A stretch of DNA of 64,000 bases from CAZNOG01 sp964574635. Its GTDB lineage: Bacteria > Bacteroidota > Bacteroidia > Flavobacteriales_D > Cryomorphaceae. The notes beneath the pieces are model-generated. The model had not been told where the DNA came from and made no database searches. It worked only from the letters and a program-made list of their open reading frames with translations. The position numbers were made by a program, and so were the translations under genes. The stretch spans positions 108,940 to 172,939 of the forward strand of contig CAZNOG010000006.1 of the NCBI GenBank assembly GCA_964574635.1, given 5' to 3'. Shown here piece by piece: positions 1-7,964 of this stretch. Within the stretch, counting starts at the first letter, position 1; each line of letters starts with the position of its first letter.

Positions 1-108
1 ATGGCGGCCACCTGGTGCCGCGCCCCGAATGGGCGGATAAGGCGGTAGACCGACCCGGGAAGCCGGATGGCCCCGGGATACACCCAAAAAACCACATAAA
101 AAAGAGGG
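1..108. other. Window edge, 3' flank of the esterase gene
   Basis: No coding frame is convincing here. The stretch is GC-rich and holds the self-complementary hexamer CCCGGG twice (54-59 and 72-77), which could form a short hairpin just after the esterase stop. There is no T-run, so it is not a clear intrinsic terminator. Confidence 0.3.
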
Positions 109-1473
109 CTATCTCTTGACGAGGGTGGTTTGATATTCTGCGGAATGACTCGTCACCACCACGCGGTATGCGCCGTCGGCCAAGGAAGACACGTCGATGC
201 GGTGGTCCTTGGCCGCGGAGAGAACGAGGACGCCCCGAAGATCGAAAATACGGACGCTGCGGACCGCCTCGCCCAAGGGCAGTGTGATTTGAACGGTATC
301 GGTCGCGGGATTCGGAAAGAGGACGGGCTCATCGAAAACCCGGGGATCGTCCGTCGGCAGGGGTCCATCGATGAAGAGCCACCGAAATGCCTCGGGGAAT
401 CGCTGCGACCAAAACAATTCGTTGTGCGCCCCTTGGGGGTCGAACTCCAACCGCAGCCACTCCGGCGAAAATCCCGCATCGATCATTAAGTCGACCATGT
501 TTTGGGCATTGTCGAAGACGCTTTGCCCCTCCAACCCCCCGGCGAGAAAATAATTCATGGCGGGCAGGGAGAATCCGGTCTCGGCGGCATAATCATAAAT
601 GGAATCCGAAAACCAAAAAGAAGGGGAAAGCGCGCCAACCTTGGAAAATATTTCGGGACGGGCCATGCCCGCGTAGAAGGAAATCAGCCCTCCCAAGGAA
701 GACCCCATGATGCCGGTGTGCTCGCGGCCGGGAAGCGTTCGCAGTGAATCGTCGATGACGGGCTTCAGGTAATCGGCGATGAAATCGACGTACGCTTCGC
801 CGTCCCCGCCGCCGTGCTCGGGATGTGCAAAGGGCGTGTACTCTCCGATGCGGTGCGCACCGCCGTTGTCGATGGCTACGATGATGGCGCCGGGATACCC
901 CTCGGCATGGAAATCATCCATGGCTTCGTCGACCTTCCACTCGCCGCTGAAGGCTTCTTGAGCGCTGAACAGGTTCTGGCCGTCGTGCATGTACAGCACC
1001 GGATAGTGAAGTTCCGAATCGTGGTAACCTGGCGGAAGCAGCACGCGGATGCGTCGGGTTCTGTCGAGGCCCGGAATGGGAAAAGCGGCGTCGAAAAGTA
1101 TGAGATTCTCCGGCAGATCGTCGAAGACCCCCTGTCCTTCCCACGAAAGGATGGACACTTCGATTGTATCGGTGCCGGTGAAATCGAACGTTCTGTTCGG
1201 GAGAAAACCGCCCGAAGCATTTCCCTCCACGACCTCCCACGAACCTCGGGTGAATTTGCCTTGGAAAGTGAGGGGCACGGATTCGGGCAGGGTCAAAAAC
1301 CCGTCTTCAAAAACCCACGCCGGATCGCCCGGGTTCCACGAATTGGCCGATGAAGCGAGGTAAATATCCTCCACCGGAGGAGTGTTGGTGGGAACGGAAA
1401 GCAAGCGAACGACGTGCTGCGTGCTTCCCGTGAGGGATACGCCCAATGCGAGGGCGGCGATCAATACCTTCAT
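109..1473 (-). CDS. Secreted esterase (putative esterase/EstD-like alpha/beta hydrolase) with T9SS sorting domain
   Basis: A 454-residue protein starting at MKVLIAALAL, chosen because it begins a clean signal peptide; upstream in-frame codons give no leader. Residues about 20-110 look like a beta-sandwich carbohydrate-binding (CBM20/48-like) region. Residues about 135-375 are an alpha/beta hydrolase of the putative-esterase family (PF00756-like), with the nucleophile elbow GSSLGG at about 257-262 and a likely catalytic His in GAHNELFW. The last 70 residues (FPNPATDTVQ to the end) are a type A T9SS sorting domain, so the enzyme should be exported and released or anchored at the surface. Family members cleave ester bonds of sugars or siderophores; the substrate here is unknown. 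Confidence is high for fold and export, low for substrate. Confidence 0.85.
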   Translation of the reverse strand: MKVLIAALALGVSLTGSTQHVVRLLSVPTNTPPVEDIYLASSANSWNPGDPAWVFEDGFLTLPESVPLTFQGKFTRGSWEVVEGNASGGFLPNRTFDFTGTDTIEVSILSWEGQGVFDDLPENLILFDAAFPIPGLDRTRRIRVLLPPGYHDSELHYPVLYMHDGQNLFSAQEAFSGEWKVDEAMDDFHAEGYPGAIIVAIDNGGAHRIGEYTPFAHPEHGGGDGEAYVDFIADYLKPVIDDSLRTLPGREHTGIMGSSLGGLISFYAGMARPEIFSKVGALSPSFWFSDSIYDYAAETGFSLPAMNYFLAGGLEGQSVFDNAQNMVDLMIDAGFSPEWLRLEFDPQGAHNELFWSQRFPEAFRWLFIDGPLPTDDPRVFDEPVLFPNPATDTVQITLPLGEAVRSVRIFDLRGVLVLSAAKDHRIDVSSLADGAYRVVVTSHSAEYQTTLVKR

Positions 1474-1614
1474 GGCTGCCGATTTGCGCCTTAAAAATAA
1501 AACTTGCCGGTGACGCGCGAAAATTCCCGGCGGCTCATCCAAAATGGCGAGGAGAACCGCCGGGAAATCGGGAGGTATTTTATTGCTATTGGTATTTCAT
1601 CCTTTTCGCGCCGC

Positions 1615-1773
1615 CTATCCCATCATATTCATGATAAGGGTCACGACAAAGACAATCAGGAGGATATAAAACAGGATTTTGGCTATGCCGGCAAAGCCGC
1701 GGGCGATGCCCCCAAATCCCAACACCCCGAAAATAAGGGCCAATACAGCAAAGGTTATTATCCAAGTGATCAT
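1615..1773 (-). CDS. DUF1328 (YtjA-like) small membrane protein
   Basis: A 52-residue peptide starting MITWIITFAV and ending TLIMNMMG. It has two hydrophobic helices separated by the Gly/Ala-rich segment GFGGIARGFAGIAK, which is the hallmark of the DUF1328/YtjA family of tiny inner-membrane proteins of unknown function, often linked to stress responses. The length matches the family (about 50-60 residues). It is read on the minus strand with only one plausible ATG. No partner gene is adjacent; the esterase start lies upstream of its stop on the same strand, about 140 nt away. Confidence 0.8.
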   Translation of the reverse strand: MITWIITFAVLALIFGVLGFGGIARGFAGIAKILFYILLIVFVVTLIMNMMG

Positions 1774-2103
1774 GATGGTTATAAGTTTTGATTATGTGAG
1801 AAATGATTGCAAACGCAATTCCGGCCGGACACAAAACGGGAAAAATGTTGCCGGTGCGCCGTGAAAATTCGGATAAATACAGGCGGTAAATCCCCGGTGA
1901 AAATCCGCGCATCCCGCGAATCGATTGGGTTTCACGACCGTGGGCCGAAATTGCACTCCGGGATAAAAAAATCTCTAATCACTTCCCTTCACCCATATCC
2001 TCACGTGCAGAAAGTGGTATACAAACCGGGGCAATTGGGGATTGTTGGGAAAGTTTTTCCCCGCCCAACCCGTGCCAATGCCATGGATTTTTTGCGCGCT
2101 TCG
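1774..2103. other. Non-coding stretch upstream of the DUF1328 gene
   Basis: About 330 nt with no convincing gene. It holds a small palindrome ATTGC-aaac-GCAAT (about 1805-1818) and an element reading ATCCCCGGTGAAAATCCGC (about 1886-1905) that recurs almost unchanged near 7531-7549. The leader of the DUF1328 gene must lie here. Confidence 0.4.
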
Positions 2104-2134
2104 AAAAAAAAAAGGCGACCCGAGGGTCGCCTTT
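2104..2134 (-). terminator. Intrinsic terminator of the CBM-like T9SS gene
   Basis: AAAGGCGACCC pairs perfectly with GGGTCGCCTTT around a minimal loop. On the minus strand the stem is followed by a run of ten T. It lies about 20 nt after the stop at 2155. Confidence 0.9.
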
Positions 2135-2154
2135 CACAATTGATTTCGTTTGGG

Positions 2155-3825
2155 TCAATTGACCATAAGCTTGTGCACTGAAGATTCACCGCTCGCATTG
2201 GTGACATTGAGGAAATACAAGCCCGAGTTCAGATCGTGCGTATGAACCACCGTCTTACCCGAGGGATGCAAGGGCGTTTCTTGCCTCACCACCTTTCCGG
2301 TAATGTCGATGATGGACCAATAGATGGTTTTTCCGGCCGGATTTTCAACCGAAAGGGTGAAGTGATCCGTCGCGGGGTTGGGGTACATGAACACGGAACC
2401 TACGGAAGCTTCTTCCAATCCTACGATTCCACACAATCCGAAGGGCACCGCGTCGAGCACCTCGTCTTCACCGGTGCGCGTGTGCGTGCGGTTCCACCCT
2501 CCCACTCCGCTGGGTACGTTGCACTCCAGTTGTTCTTCGTTGCCGTCGAACTCCTCGTTGGTGGGATCGTTGACGTCGCCGTTCACGAATTTGTATTCGA
2601 AATACGCCGGTCCGGAAATCAAGGCGGTTACTTCGTAGATGCCGTCACCGTCGCCGTCGCTCATTTCGAGCGCACCCGATTGCCAAGTTGGCTCGGTGAA
2701 TCCACCCATCACGAACACCCCCTCGGGCGCTACCGTCATGTCGGACATGTCCACGCGGAAAGTCACGTTGGCCGGGTCAGGATCGGGAATACAGGTTTCG
2801 GTGCACTGATTGAAGCAGGCCGCGAATGCCACGGGTTCATCCCCTTCGGGAATGGTGATCACGCGGTTTCCGTCGGAAGCACAGAAGCTGGGAACGTTTT
2901 CCCATCCATCCGAACCGTTTTGGAACTTGAAGGGATAGGTACCCGGCGAGAGGAATTTTTGAATGGAATACGTACCGTCGCCGTTGTCTACCATGGGTTC
3001 GCCGGACCATCCGTTGAACTCACCGGCGATGTACCCGCCGTTGTCCACGTCCACCCCGGATAGATCCACCGTGAAGGTGGCGTTGGGCTCTTGGCACGTT
3101 TCGCAAGTACCGAAGCAGAAGGCAGTAGTTACGACTTCTTCCGTGCCGACTTCCACCACCCTGTTGGTTCCTTCACCACAGGCGTCGGGAACGGATTCCG
3201 GTACGTCGGGATCCACCCAGCTCGACCCGTTGATGAATTTGTAGGAATACGAGGCGTTTCCATCGACGTAAGCGACGTAGGCGAACTGGCTGTTGCCCAC
3301 GTCGAAGGCTGTGCCGTACGCGGGTGCCCAGTTGGGATCGATCAAATCGCCCGCTACGTGCACTCCGTTTTCGCTGATTTCGGTATTCGACATGTCGATC
3401 ATCAGCCGCACGCCCACTTTGCCTTCCGGCGCAGCGGCGTTGAAGACCACCATGGGAAGTTCGAACCCGTCGGTGGCGTGGTGCTCGGTGATGGCGAAAA
3501 ATCGGTTGCCGCCAAAAGCCACTTCCGAGGGCGGTGTTTCGTCACTGCCCCACTCGCTTCCGTTGACGTATTTGTACTGGTACTGACCGGGCGACAATTC
3601 TACGGTCAATTCGTAGATGCCGTCGCTGTCGTCGTCGGACATCGCGGCGGAACCGGGGTTCCAATCTTCCGGATAGCCCGCATTGGCTTGCCAGTCGCCC
3701 GCCACGTGAACACCGTTTGGAGAAACGGTTTCACCGGTCATGTCCACCCGAAAGGTGACCGAGACCTGGGCGTGGGCCAATCCGGCAAATAAAATGGCGA
3801 AAGCCACAAGGTAAATTTTCTTCAT
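2155..3825 (-). CDS. T9SS-exported protein with four CBM20/48-like modules
   Basis: A 556-residue protein with a clear signal peptide (MKKIYLVAFAILFAGLAHAQ). Four repeated modules of about 100-120 residues follow, each opening with V(T/S)FRVDM or a variant, then GVHVAGDW-like and W-rich segments, and a Y-[EQ]-YKF(V/I)NG motif. This pattern is that of starch-binding/glycogen-recognition (E-set, CBM20/48-like) beta-sandwiches, repeated here without a catalytic domain. The C-terminal 80 residues (MYPNPATDHF to the end) form a type A T9SS sorting domain. It should act at the cell surface, probably in glycan binding. It is monocistronic: its own terminator follows, and the next gene upstream is 200 nt away. 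Confidence 0.8.
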   Translation of the reverse strand: MKKIYLVAFAILFAGLAHAQVSVTFRVDMTGETVSPNGVHVAGDWQANAGYPEDWNPGSAAMSDDDSDGIYELTVELSPGQYQYKYVNGSEWGSDETPPSEVAFGGNRFFAITEHHATDGFELPMVVFNAAAPEGKVGVRLMIDMSNTEISENGVHVAGDLIDPNWAPAYGTAFDVGNSQFAYVAYVDGNASYSYKFINGSSWVDPDVPESVPDACGEGTNRVVEVGTEEVVTTAFCFGTCETCQEPNATFTVDLSGVDVDNGGYIAGEFNGWSGEPMVDNGDGTYSIQKFLSPGTYPFKFQNGSDGWENVPSFCASDGNRVITIPEGDEPVAFAACFNQCTETCIPDPDPANVTFRVDMSDMTVAPEGVFVMGGFTEPTWQSGALEMSDGDGDGIYEVTALISGPAYFEYKFVNGDVNDPTNEEFDGNEEQLECNVPSGVGGWNRTHTRTGEDEVLDAVPFGLCGIVGLEEASVGSVFMYPNPATDHFTLSVENPAGKTIYWSIIDITGKVVRQETPLHPSGKTVVHTHDLNSGLYFLNVTNASGESSVHKLMVN

Positions 3826-4024
3826 AGTGCAAAAGGTTTTAGAGTGACCCCTGAGGTTATTGTACTTTTTACACTAACAAAAATAAGGGAATTTTCAAAA
3901 CGGGAGAGCCATTTGGGAAGAAAATTCATTGAACCCCCGCATGAAAGGGAAAAAGTGCGTGATTTCCGCACCTCGATCGGATTTCTAATCCAAGGCCGAC
4001 GGCCATACCACTCGGAAAACGGAT

Positions 4025-5572
4025 TTATCCCGCGTGGGAGAAGAGGGAGGAACGCACCTCGCTCCGGTCTTCGACGAACAAGACCATGATGGCGGCCATG
4101 ACCATGGTCGCACCGCCGAAGACCAATGCGAAGATCGCTTCACCGTCGAACCATTCCCGCAACACGTAGCCCAGTATTCCCGCCGCCACGATTTGCGGCA
4201 ACACGATGAAAATATTGAACACCCCCATGAAGTATCCCATTCTTTCCGCCGGGAGGGCACCCGCGAGAATGGCGTACGGCATGCTGAGAATGGACGCCCA
4301 AGCAATGCCCACCCCGATCATCGGGACGATCAGCCATTGGGGATCGGGCACGAGGTAAATCGCCGCCAACCCCACGCCTCCGGCAGTGAGGCAGACGGCG
4401 TGCGTGGCTTTTCTGCCCACGCGGCGGGCGATTTTGGGCAGTGCGAAGGCAAACAAAGCGGCGATGCCGTTGTACACGGCAAACAAGACCCCCACCCAAT
4501 CGGCGCCGTCGTTGTATTCCCGCTGTATGAAGTTCAGCCGATTCTCGAGTTCGGGCGATATCGCCGCGCCGATTCCCGGATCCGTGAAGTATTTGGCGGT
4601 ATTGATGTCGATCACCGCTTTTTCTTCGCCGGCGTACTTTTCCGCGATCGCCGAGAGTTCCTCCCCTATGGAGGCGCGGGCTTGTACATCTGTGCCGGGT
4701 TCATCCAAAGCCTTTTGCAATTCGCCCAATTCGGCGGAGGTCACCGTCATGTCGTACACGTGGGAGGTCACGCCCGATGTGGTATAAATCCACATGGCGA
4801 AGAGCGCGAACCAGGTAAAAAACTGCACCAACGCCAGTCCTGCCATAGCGCGGGGCATGGTGAAAATTCCAGTGAAAGACTCCACCAGTCCGGTAAAAAC
4901 CCCACCCCGGCGTTGTTCTTCGCGAAAGGCTTCCATGTCTTCCGGCGGGTATTCGTCCGATTTGAAAACCGTCCACAATACCGCTCCCAAAAACGCCGCC
5001 GCCCCTACGTAAAACGACCAGCGCACGGAAGGGGGAATCTCGTTCGCCGGGGCCGTATTGGGCACTCCGAGCAAGTTGGTGAAAATATAAGGCAGCAAAG
5101 ACGCCACCACCGCACCGGTGCCGATGAAGAAACTCTGCATCGCAAAGCCCGCGGTGCGCTGCTCATCCGGAAGCCGGTCGCCCACGAAAGCTCGAAAAGG
5201 CTCCATCGATACGTTGATCGACGCGTCCATGATCCAGAGCATTCCGGCGGCAACCCACAGCGTCGGACTGTTGGGCATGATTACCAGTGCGATCGAAGCC
5301 AGAATGGCGCCCACCAAAAAGAAGGGCCTTCGGCGGCCCAGGCGGGTCCACGTGCGGTCGCTGTAATACCCGATGATGGGTTGAACCAGCAAGCCCGTGA
5401 CGGGAGCCGCGAGCCAAAGAATGGGCAGCTCGTCCTTGGAAGCGCCCAACGTTTCGAAAATCCGACTCACATTCGCGTTTTGCAGCGCAAATCCAAACTG
5501 GATACCGAGAAAACCGAAACTCATGTTCCAGATTTCCCAAAAACTCAATCTCGGTTTTCTTGTCATGGCCAA
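4025..5572 (-). CDS. MFS transporter of the GPH/SLC45 sugar:cation symporter type
   Basis: A 515-residue, about 12-helix inner-membrane protein. The signature after helix 2 (GYYSDRTWTRLGRRRPFFLVG) is that of sucrose/maltose symporters (SLC45, GPH-like). A hydrophilic insertion of about 90 residues lies between roughly residues 275 and 365, between the two six-helix halves; it is rich in Glu, Ala and Lys. A -7 box TACCTTGG sits at 5588-5595 on the minus strand. The neighbouring CBM-like and esterase genes make an alpha-glucan or oligosaccharide substrate reasonable, but this is inference. Starts at 5572 (MAM) or 5566 (MTR) are both possible. Confidence 0.8.
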   Translation of the reverse strand: MAMTRKPRLSFWEIWNMSFGFLGIQFGFALQNANVSRIFETLGASKDELPILWLAAPVTGLLVQPIIGYYSDRTWTRLGRRRPFFLVGAILASIALVIMPNSPTLWVAAGMLWIMDASINVSMEPFRAFVGDRLPDEQRTAGFAMQSFFIGTGAVVASLLPYIFTNLLGVPNTAPANEIPPSVRWSFYVGAAAFLGAVLWTVFKSDEYPPEDMEAFREEQRRGGVFTGLVESFTGIFTMPRAMAGLALVQFFTWFALFAMWIYTTSGVTSHVYDMTVTSAELGELQKALDEPGTDVQARASIGEELSAIAEKYAGEEKAVIDINTAKYFTDPGIGAAISPELENRLNFIQREYNDGADWVGVLFAVYNGIAALFAFALPKIARRVGRKATHAVCLTAGGVGLAAIYLVPDPQWLIVPMIGVGIAWASILSMPYAILAGALPAERMGYFMGVFNIFIVLPQIVAAGILGYVLREWFDGEAIFALVFGGATMVMAAIMVLFVEDRSEVRSSLFSHAG

Positions 5573-5887
5573 CCTCTTGATGTGGGGCCAAGGTAAATAT
5601 TTCGACGATCTGTATCGAGGTGTTTCGGGCGTGCCCCCTCTGCTCGGTATCGGCGTGGTGCTTACCCATCCACAAAAACCCTCATCCGCCCATCCTTTTC
5701 ACGCATCCGGTCGGGGTCGGTTTTTTTCCGCTATCTCCCCGCCGCAAAAACAGGGGTGCGAAGGGGTGCCGAGGAGCTTCGCCGTCGCTCTCGGCCACCC
5801 TCGCTCCCCAAAAGTTTTTGCGGCGGCGAGGATATTGGAAACCAACCTCACGCGGTGATCGTCGGCCCCAATATCCGCCGCCGAATC
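5573..5887. other. Intergenic region with dispersed motif and long inverted repeat
   Basis: No gene seen. It contains one copy of the dispersed CACCCACAAAAACCC-type motif (5667-5681). An inverted repeat pairs CGGCGGC-ga-GGATATTGG (5821-5838) with CCAATATCCGCCGCCG (5868-5883), with a 29-nt loop and a 2-nt bulge. The promoter of the MFS gene lies at its left edge. Confidence 0.5.
5667..5681 (+). repeat. Dispersed 15-mer motif, copy 1
   Basis: Reads CATCCACAAAAACCC, one mismatch to the consensus CACCCACAAAAACCC; intergenic. Confidence 0.6.
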
Positions 5888-5922
5888 AAAAAAAAGCGGC
5901 ACCCTCATTTCGAGAGCGCCGC
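5888..5922 (-). terminator. Intrinsic terminator after the T9SS gene at 5966
   Basis: On the minus strand a stem GCGGC/GCCGC, with an inner CTC/GAG step, is followed by eight T. It starts about 45 nt after the stop at 5966. Confidence 0.8.
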
Positions 5923-5965
5923 CCTGTCATCCCGTTTCATAGCGGATACAAGATGGGTTGACAAG

Positions 5966-7429
5966 TTAATTTTTTGTCACCTTCACTACAGCGTAGCTAT
6001 TGCCGTGATAAAATCTGAAGAGGTAAATACCGTCTTGGAAGGTGCTCATGTCGTGAACCAAACGGCCGGTAGTCGAATACATTCTGGTTTCGATCAGTGC
6101 ACCGGTCGAAGAGTATATGCGGTACATTCCGGCCGCGGGGAAGGAAAAGTCAAAAATCGCACGACCCATGGTCGGGTTCGGGTAGCATTTCACGATGGAA
6201 ACTGCGGGCCCAATTACGCCGACGGGTGACAATCCCGATACTCCGGTCACCTCAAATTCGTCGACAACGAGAATAGATCCCGCTTGTGGGTTGGTCTCCT
6301 TGCTGGATCTGAACTCGATGTCCATCAAGTCGGCTTCCACACCCGCCATGGTGAGGTCGTCGATGAAGGGATACTCCACTTGGGTGTATTCCATCGTGGG
6401 TTCCAGATCGAAAACTTTGGTAAAGACCGGCCCGGAAAGCAAATCGGTTGACTTGTAAAAGCGCACGATGGCTTCGGCCACGTCGTTATCGGCGGCGTAT
6501 TTGTACCAGAAGGAAATCAAGTCGGATTCTTCTTCCAGAACGATGGTCGGCGTAATGCCGTCTTCACCTTCGATGGCGCCGTAGCGCACCCATCCGATGT
6601 CACCGGATTGGGGTGTATTGTCGGTCATGATGGCCAGAGCTCGTCCTCCCGCATGGGAGTCGAAAGATTCAAAATAGTTTCTGTGGTCGGGGTGAATGTC
6701 CACCACGCAGTTTTCAGGAATGAAGACGGGGTTCACCAGCGCCCACGAATCGAAGTTGCCGCCGTTGATCTCGGTGTCGGTACCCACCCATTCCAAGTTG
6801 TCGATTTCCAAAAACGAACCGGCTTCGTAGGGCACGTCGTCGGAAACCAAATCCGCCGCGGCAAAACCGAGGACCACTTGGTCGATGGAAGCGTCCACAG
6901 GTTGGTCAAACAAAAACTCTTGGGTTTCCCAGTCGGTTTGTTGGCCATTCAAATAGAATACCCACGTACCCGTGTCGTAATTTCCGTTGCCTACCGGCTC
7001 ACCCTGGCTCTTGAATTGAACGAGGATCATCCCCGGCCTTTCGTCCGGAAACGAGTATCGCACATCGAGTTTGATTCCGGTGATTTCTTCGGCATCGCCC
7101 GTAAAGTAGAGGCCGCCCGGAAAATACAGGGAGCCATTTTGGATTTCGGGGTCGTTTCCGACGAGGAAATAACCGGGCTGTACGTTGTCGTCAATTTGCA
7201 CATTGACCATACGAATAGCTTCTCCCTCGTTCGGGCGTTCGATGGAAGTCACGTTCAGCGATCCATCTTCAAAGAAAGTATTGTAGTTGGAGCTGGAGGT
7301 ATTGGTAAAAAGTACGGGGTGGTTGAAAAGCCCCAACTTGATCCAGTTCTCCATACCGGAATTGGCCGGCTGGGCCGTAAGCGCTGTACAAGCGATAACG
7401 GCAAGGATAAAGGGGTAGATTCGTTTCAT
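5966..7429 (-). CDS. T9SS-exported protein with two jelly-roll-like halves
   Basis: A 487-residue protein starting MKRIYPFILAVIACTALTAQ, a good signal peptide; longer in-frame starts lack a leader. Two halves of about 200 residues each begin with an N-G-x-F/M-E/D-x-W pattern (SGMENWIKLG; GGNFDSWALV) and contain DNLEW or DEFEV strands. These resemble the beta jelly rolls (PCMD-like or CBM-like) common in Bacteroidota surface proteins. The C-terminus, from CYPNPTMGRA, is a type A T9SS sorting domain. Function unknown; export via T9SS is well supported. A hairpin terminator follows. Confidence 0.75.
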   Translation of the reverse strand: MKRIYPFILAVIACTALTAQPANSGMENWIKLGLFNHPVLFTNTSSSNYNTFFEDGSLNVTSIERPNEGEAIRMVNVQIDDNVQPGYFLVGNDPEIQNGSLYFPGGLYFTGDAEEITGIKLDVRYSFPDERPGMILVQFKSQGEPVGNGNYDTGTWVFYLNGQQTDWETQEFLFDQPVDASIDQVVLGFAAADLVSDDVPYEAGSFLEIDNLEWVGTDTEINGGNFDSWALVNPVFIPENCVVDIHPDHRNYFESFDSHAGGRALAIMTDNTPQSGDIGWVRYGAIEGEDGITPTIVLEEESDLISFWYKYAADNDVAEAIVRFYKSTDLLSGPVFTKVFDLEPTMEYTQVEYPFIDDLTMAGVEADLMDIEFRSSKETNPQAGSILVVDEFEVTGVSGLSPVGVIGPAVSIVKCYPNPTMGRAIFDFSFPAAGMYRIYSSTGALIETRMYSTTGRLVHDMSTFQDGIYLFRFYHGNSYAVVKVTKN

Positions 7430-7643
7430 AGTTCGGATTTTGGTGAGGCATTCCACGCGGGAACACGAAAAAGTATGGCATACAGTACGCAAAGTATTGG
7501 CCGTGGTTTCACCTCCTTACGATTTTTTCATCCCCGGGTGAAAATCCGCCGAAACGAATCGAAATTAAATGCCGAATTTTGCAGGCTGTAACGGGCCCGT
7601 GGTCCGTAGAAAATCGAATGTTCCATTCAATGCCCACCATACC

Positions 7644-7925
7644 ATGCTGAAAAACTTCATCCTGATCGGTAGAGCCGAGGCGATTTCATTTCTGTTGTTG
7701 CTGCTCGTCGCCATGCCACTGAAGTATTTTTTCGATATGCCCCTCGCCGTGAAATACATCGGCTGGGCCCACGGTGGCCTGTTCGTGGCGTACGTCGGCT
7801 TGTTGATTTGGCTGGGGTTTTCGCGGAAGTGGAAAGCCTCGGACATGCTGCTGCTCTTCGGCGCCGCTTTCTTTCCTGGCGGACCTTTCCTCATGGAGAA
7901 CAGGGTATTGGCGAAATACCACTGA
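7644..7925 (+). CDS. DUF3817 family integral membrane protein
   Basis: A 93-residue protein beginning MLKNFILIGRAEAISFLLLL. Three hydrophobic helices and the segment KYIGWAHGGLFVAYVG match the DUF3817 family, small inner-membrane proteins of unknown function sometimes fused to transporters. The start was set at 7644 because the residues before it are not hydrophobic or family-like. It converges with the DUF5723 gene on the other strand; a short CCGCGG hairpin lies between the two stops. Confidence 0.8.
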   Translation: MLKNFILIGRAEAISFLLLLLVAMPLKYFFDMPLAVKYIGWAHGGLFVAYVGLLIWLGFSRKWKASDMLLLFGAAFFPGGPFLMENRVLAKYH

Positions 7926-7964
7926 TCCCCCCGAAACGATCCCGCGGTCTTCCCGCGGCAGATA

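Noticed and set aside
2236..3063. Long + strand ORF opposite the CBM-like gene
   Set aside because: A shadow of the codon pattern of the minus-strand gene; no signal, family motif or promoter.
7929..7960. CCGCGG hairpin as a terminator between convergent genes
   Set aside because: The stem is only 6 bp and self-complementary, with no T-run on either side.
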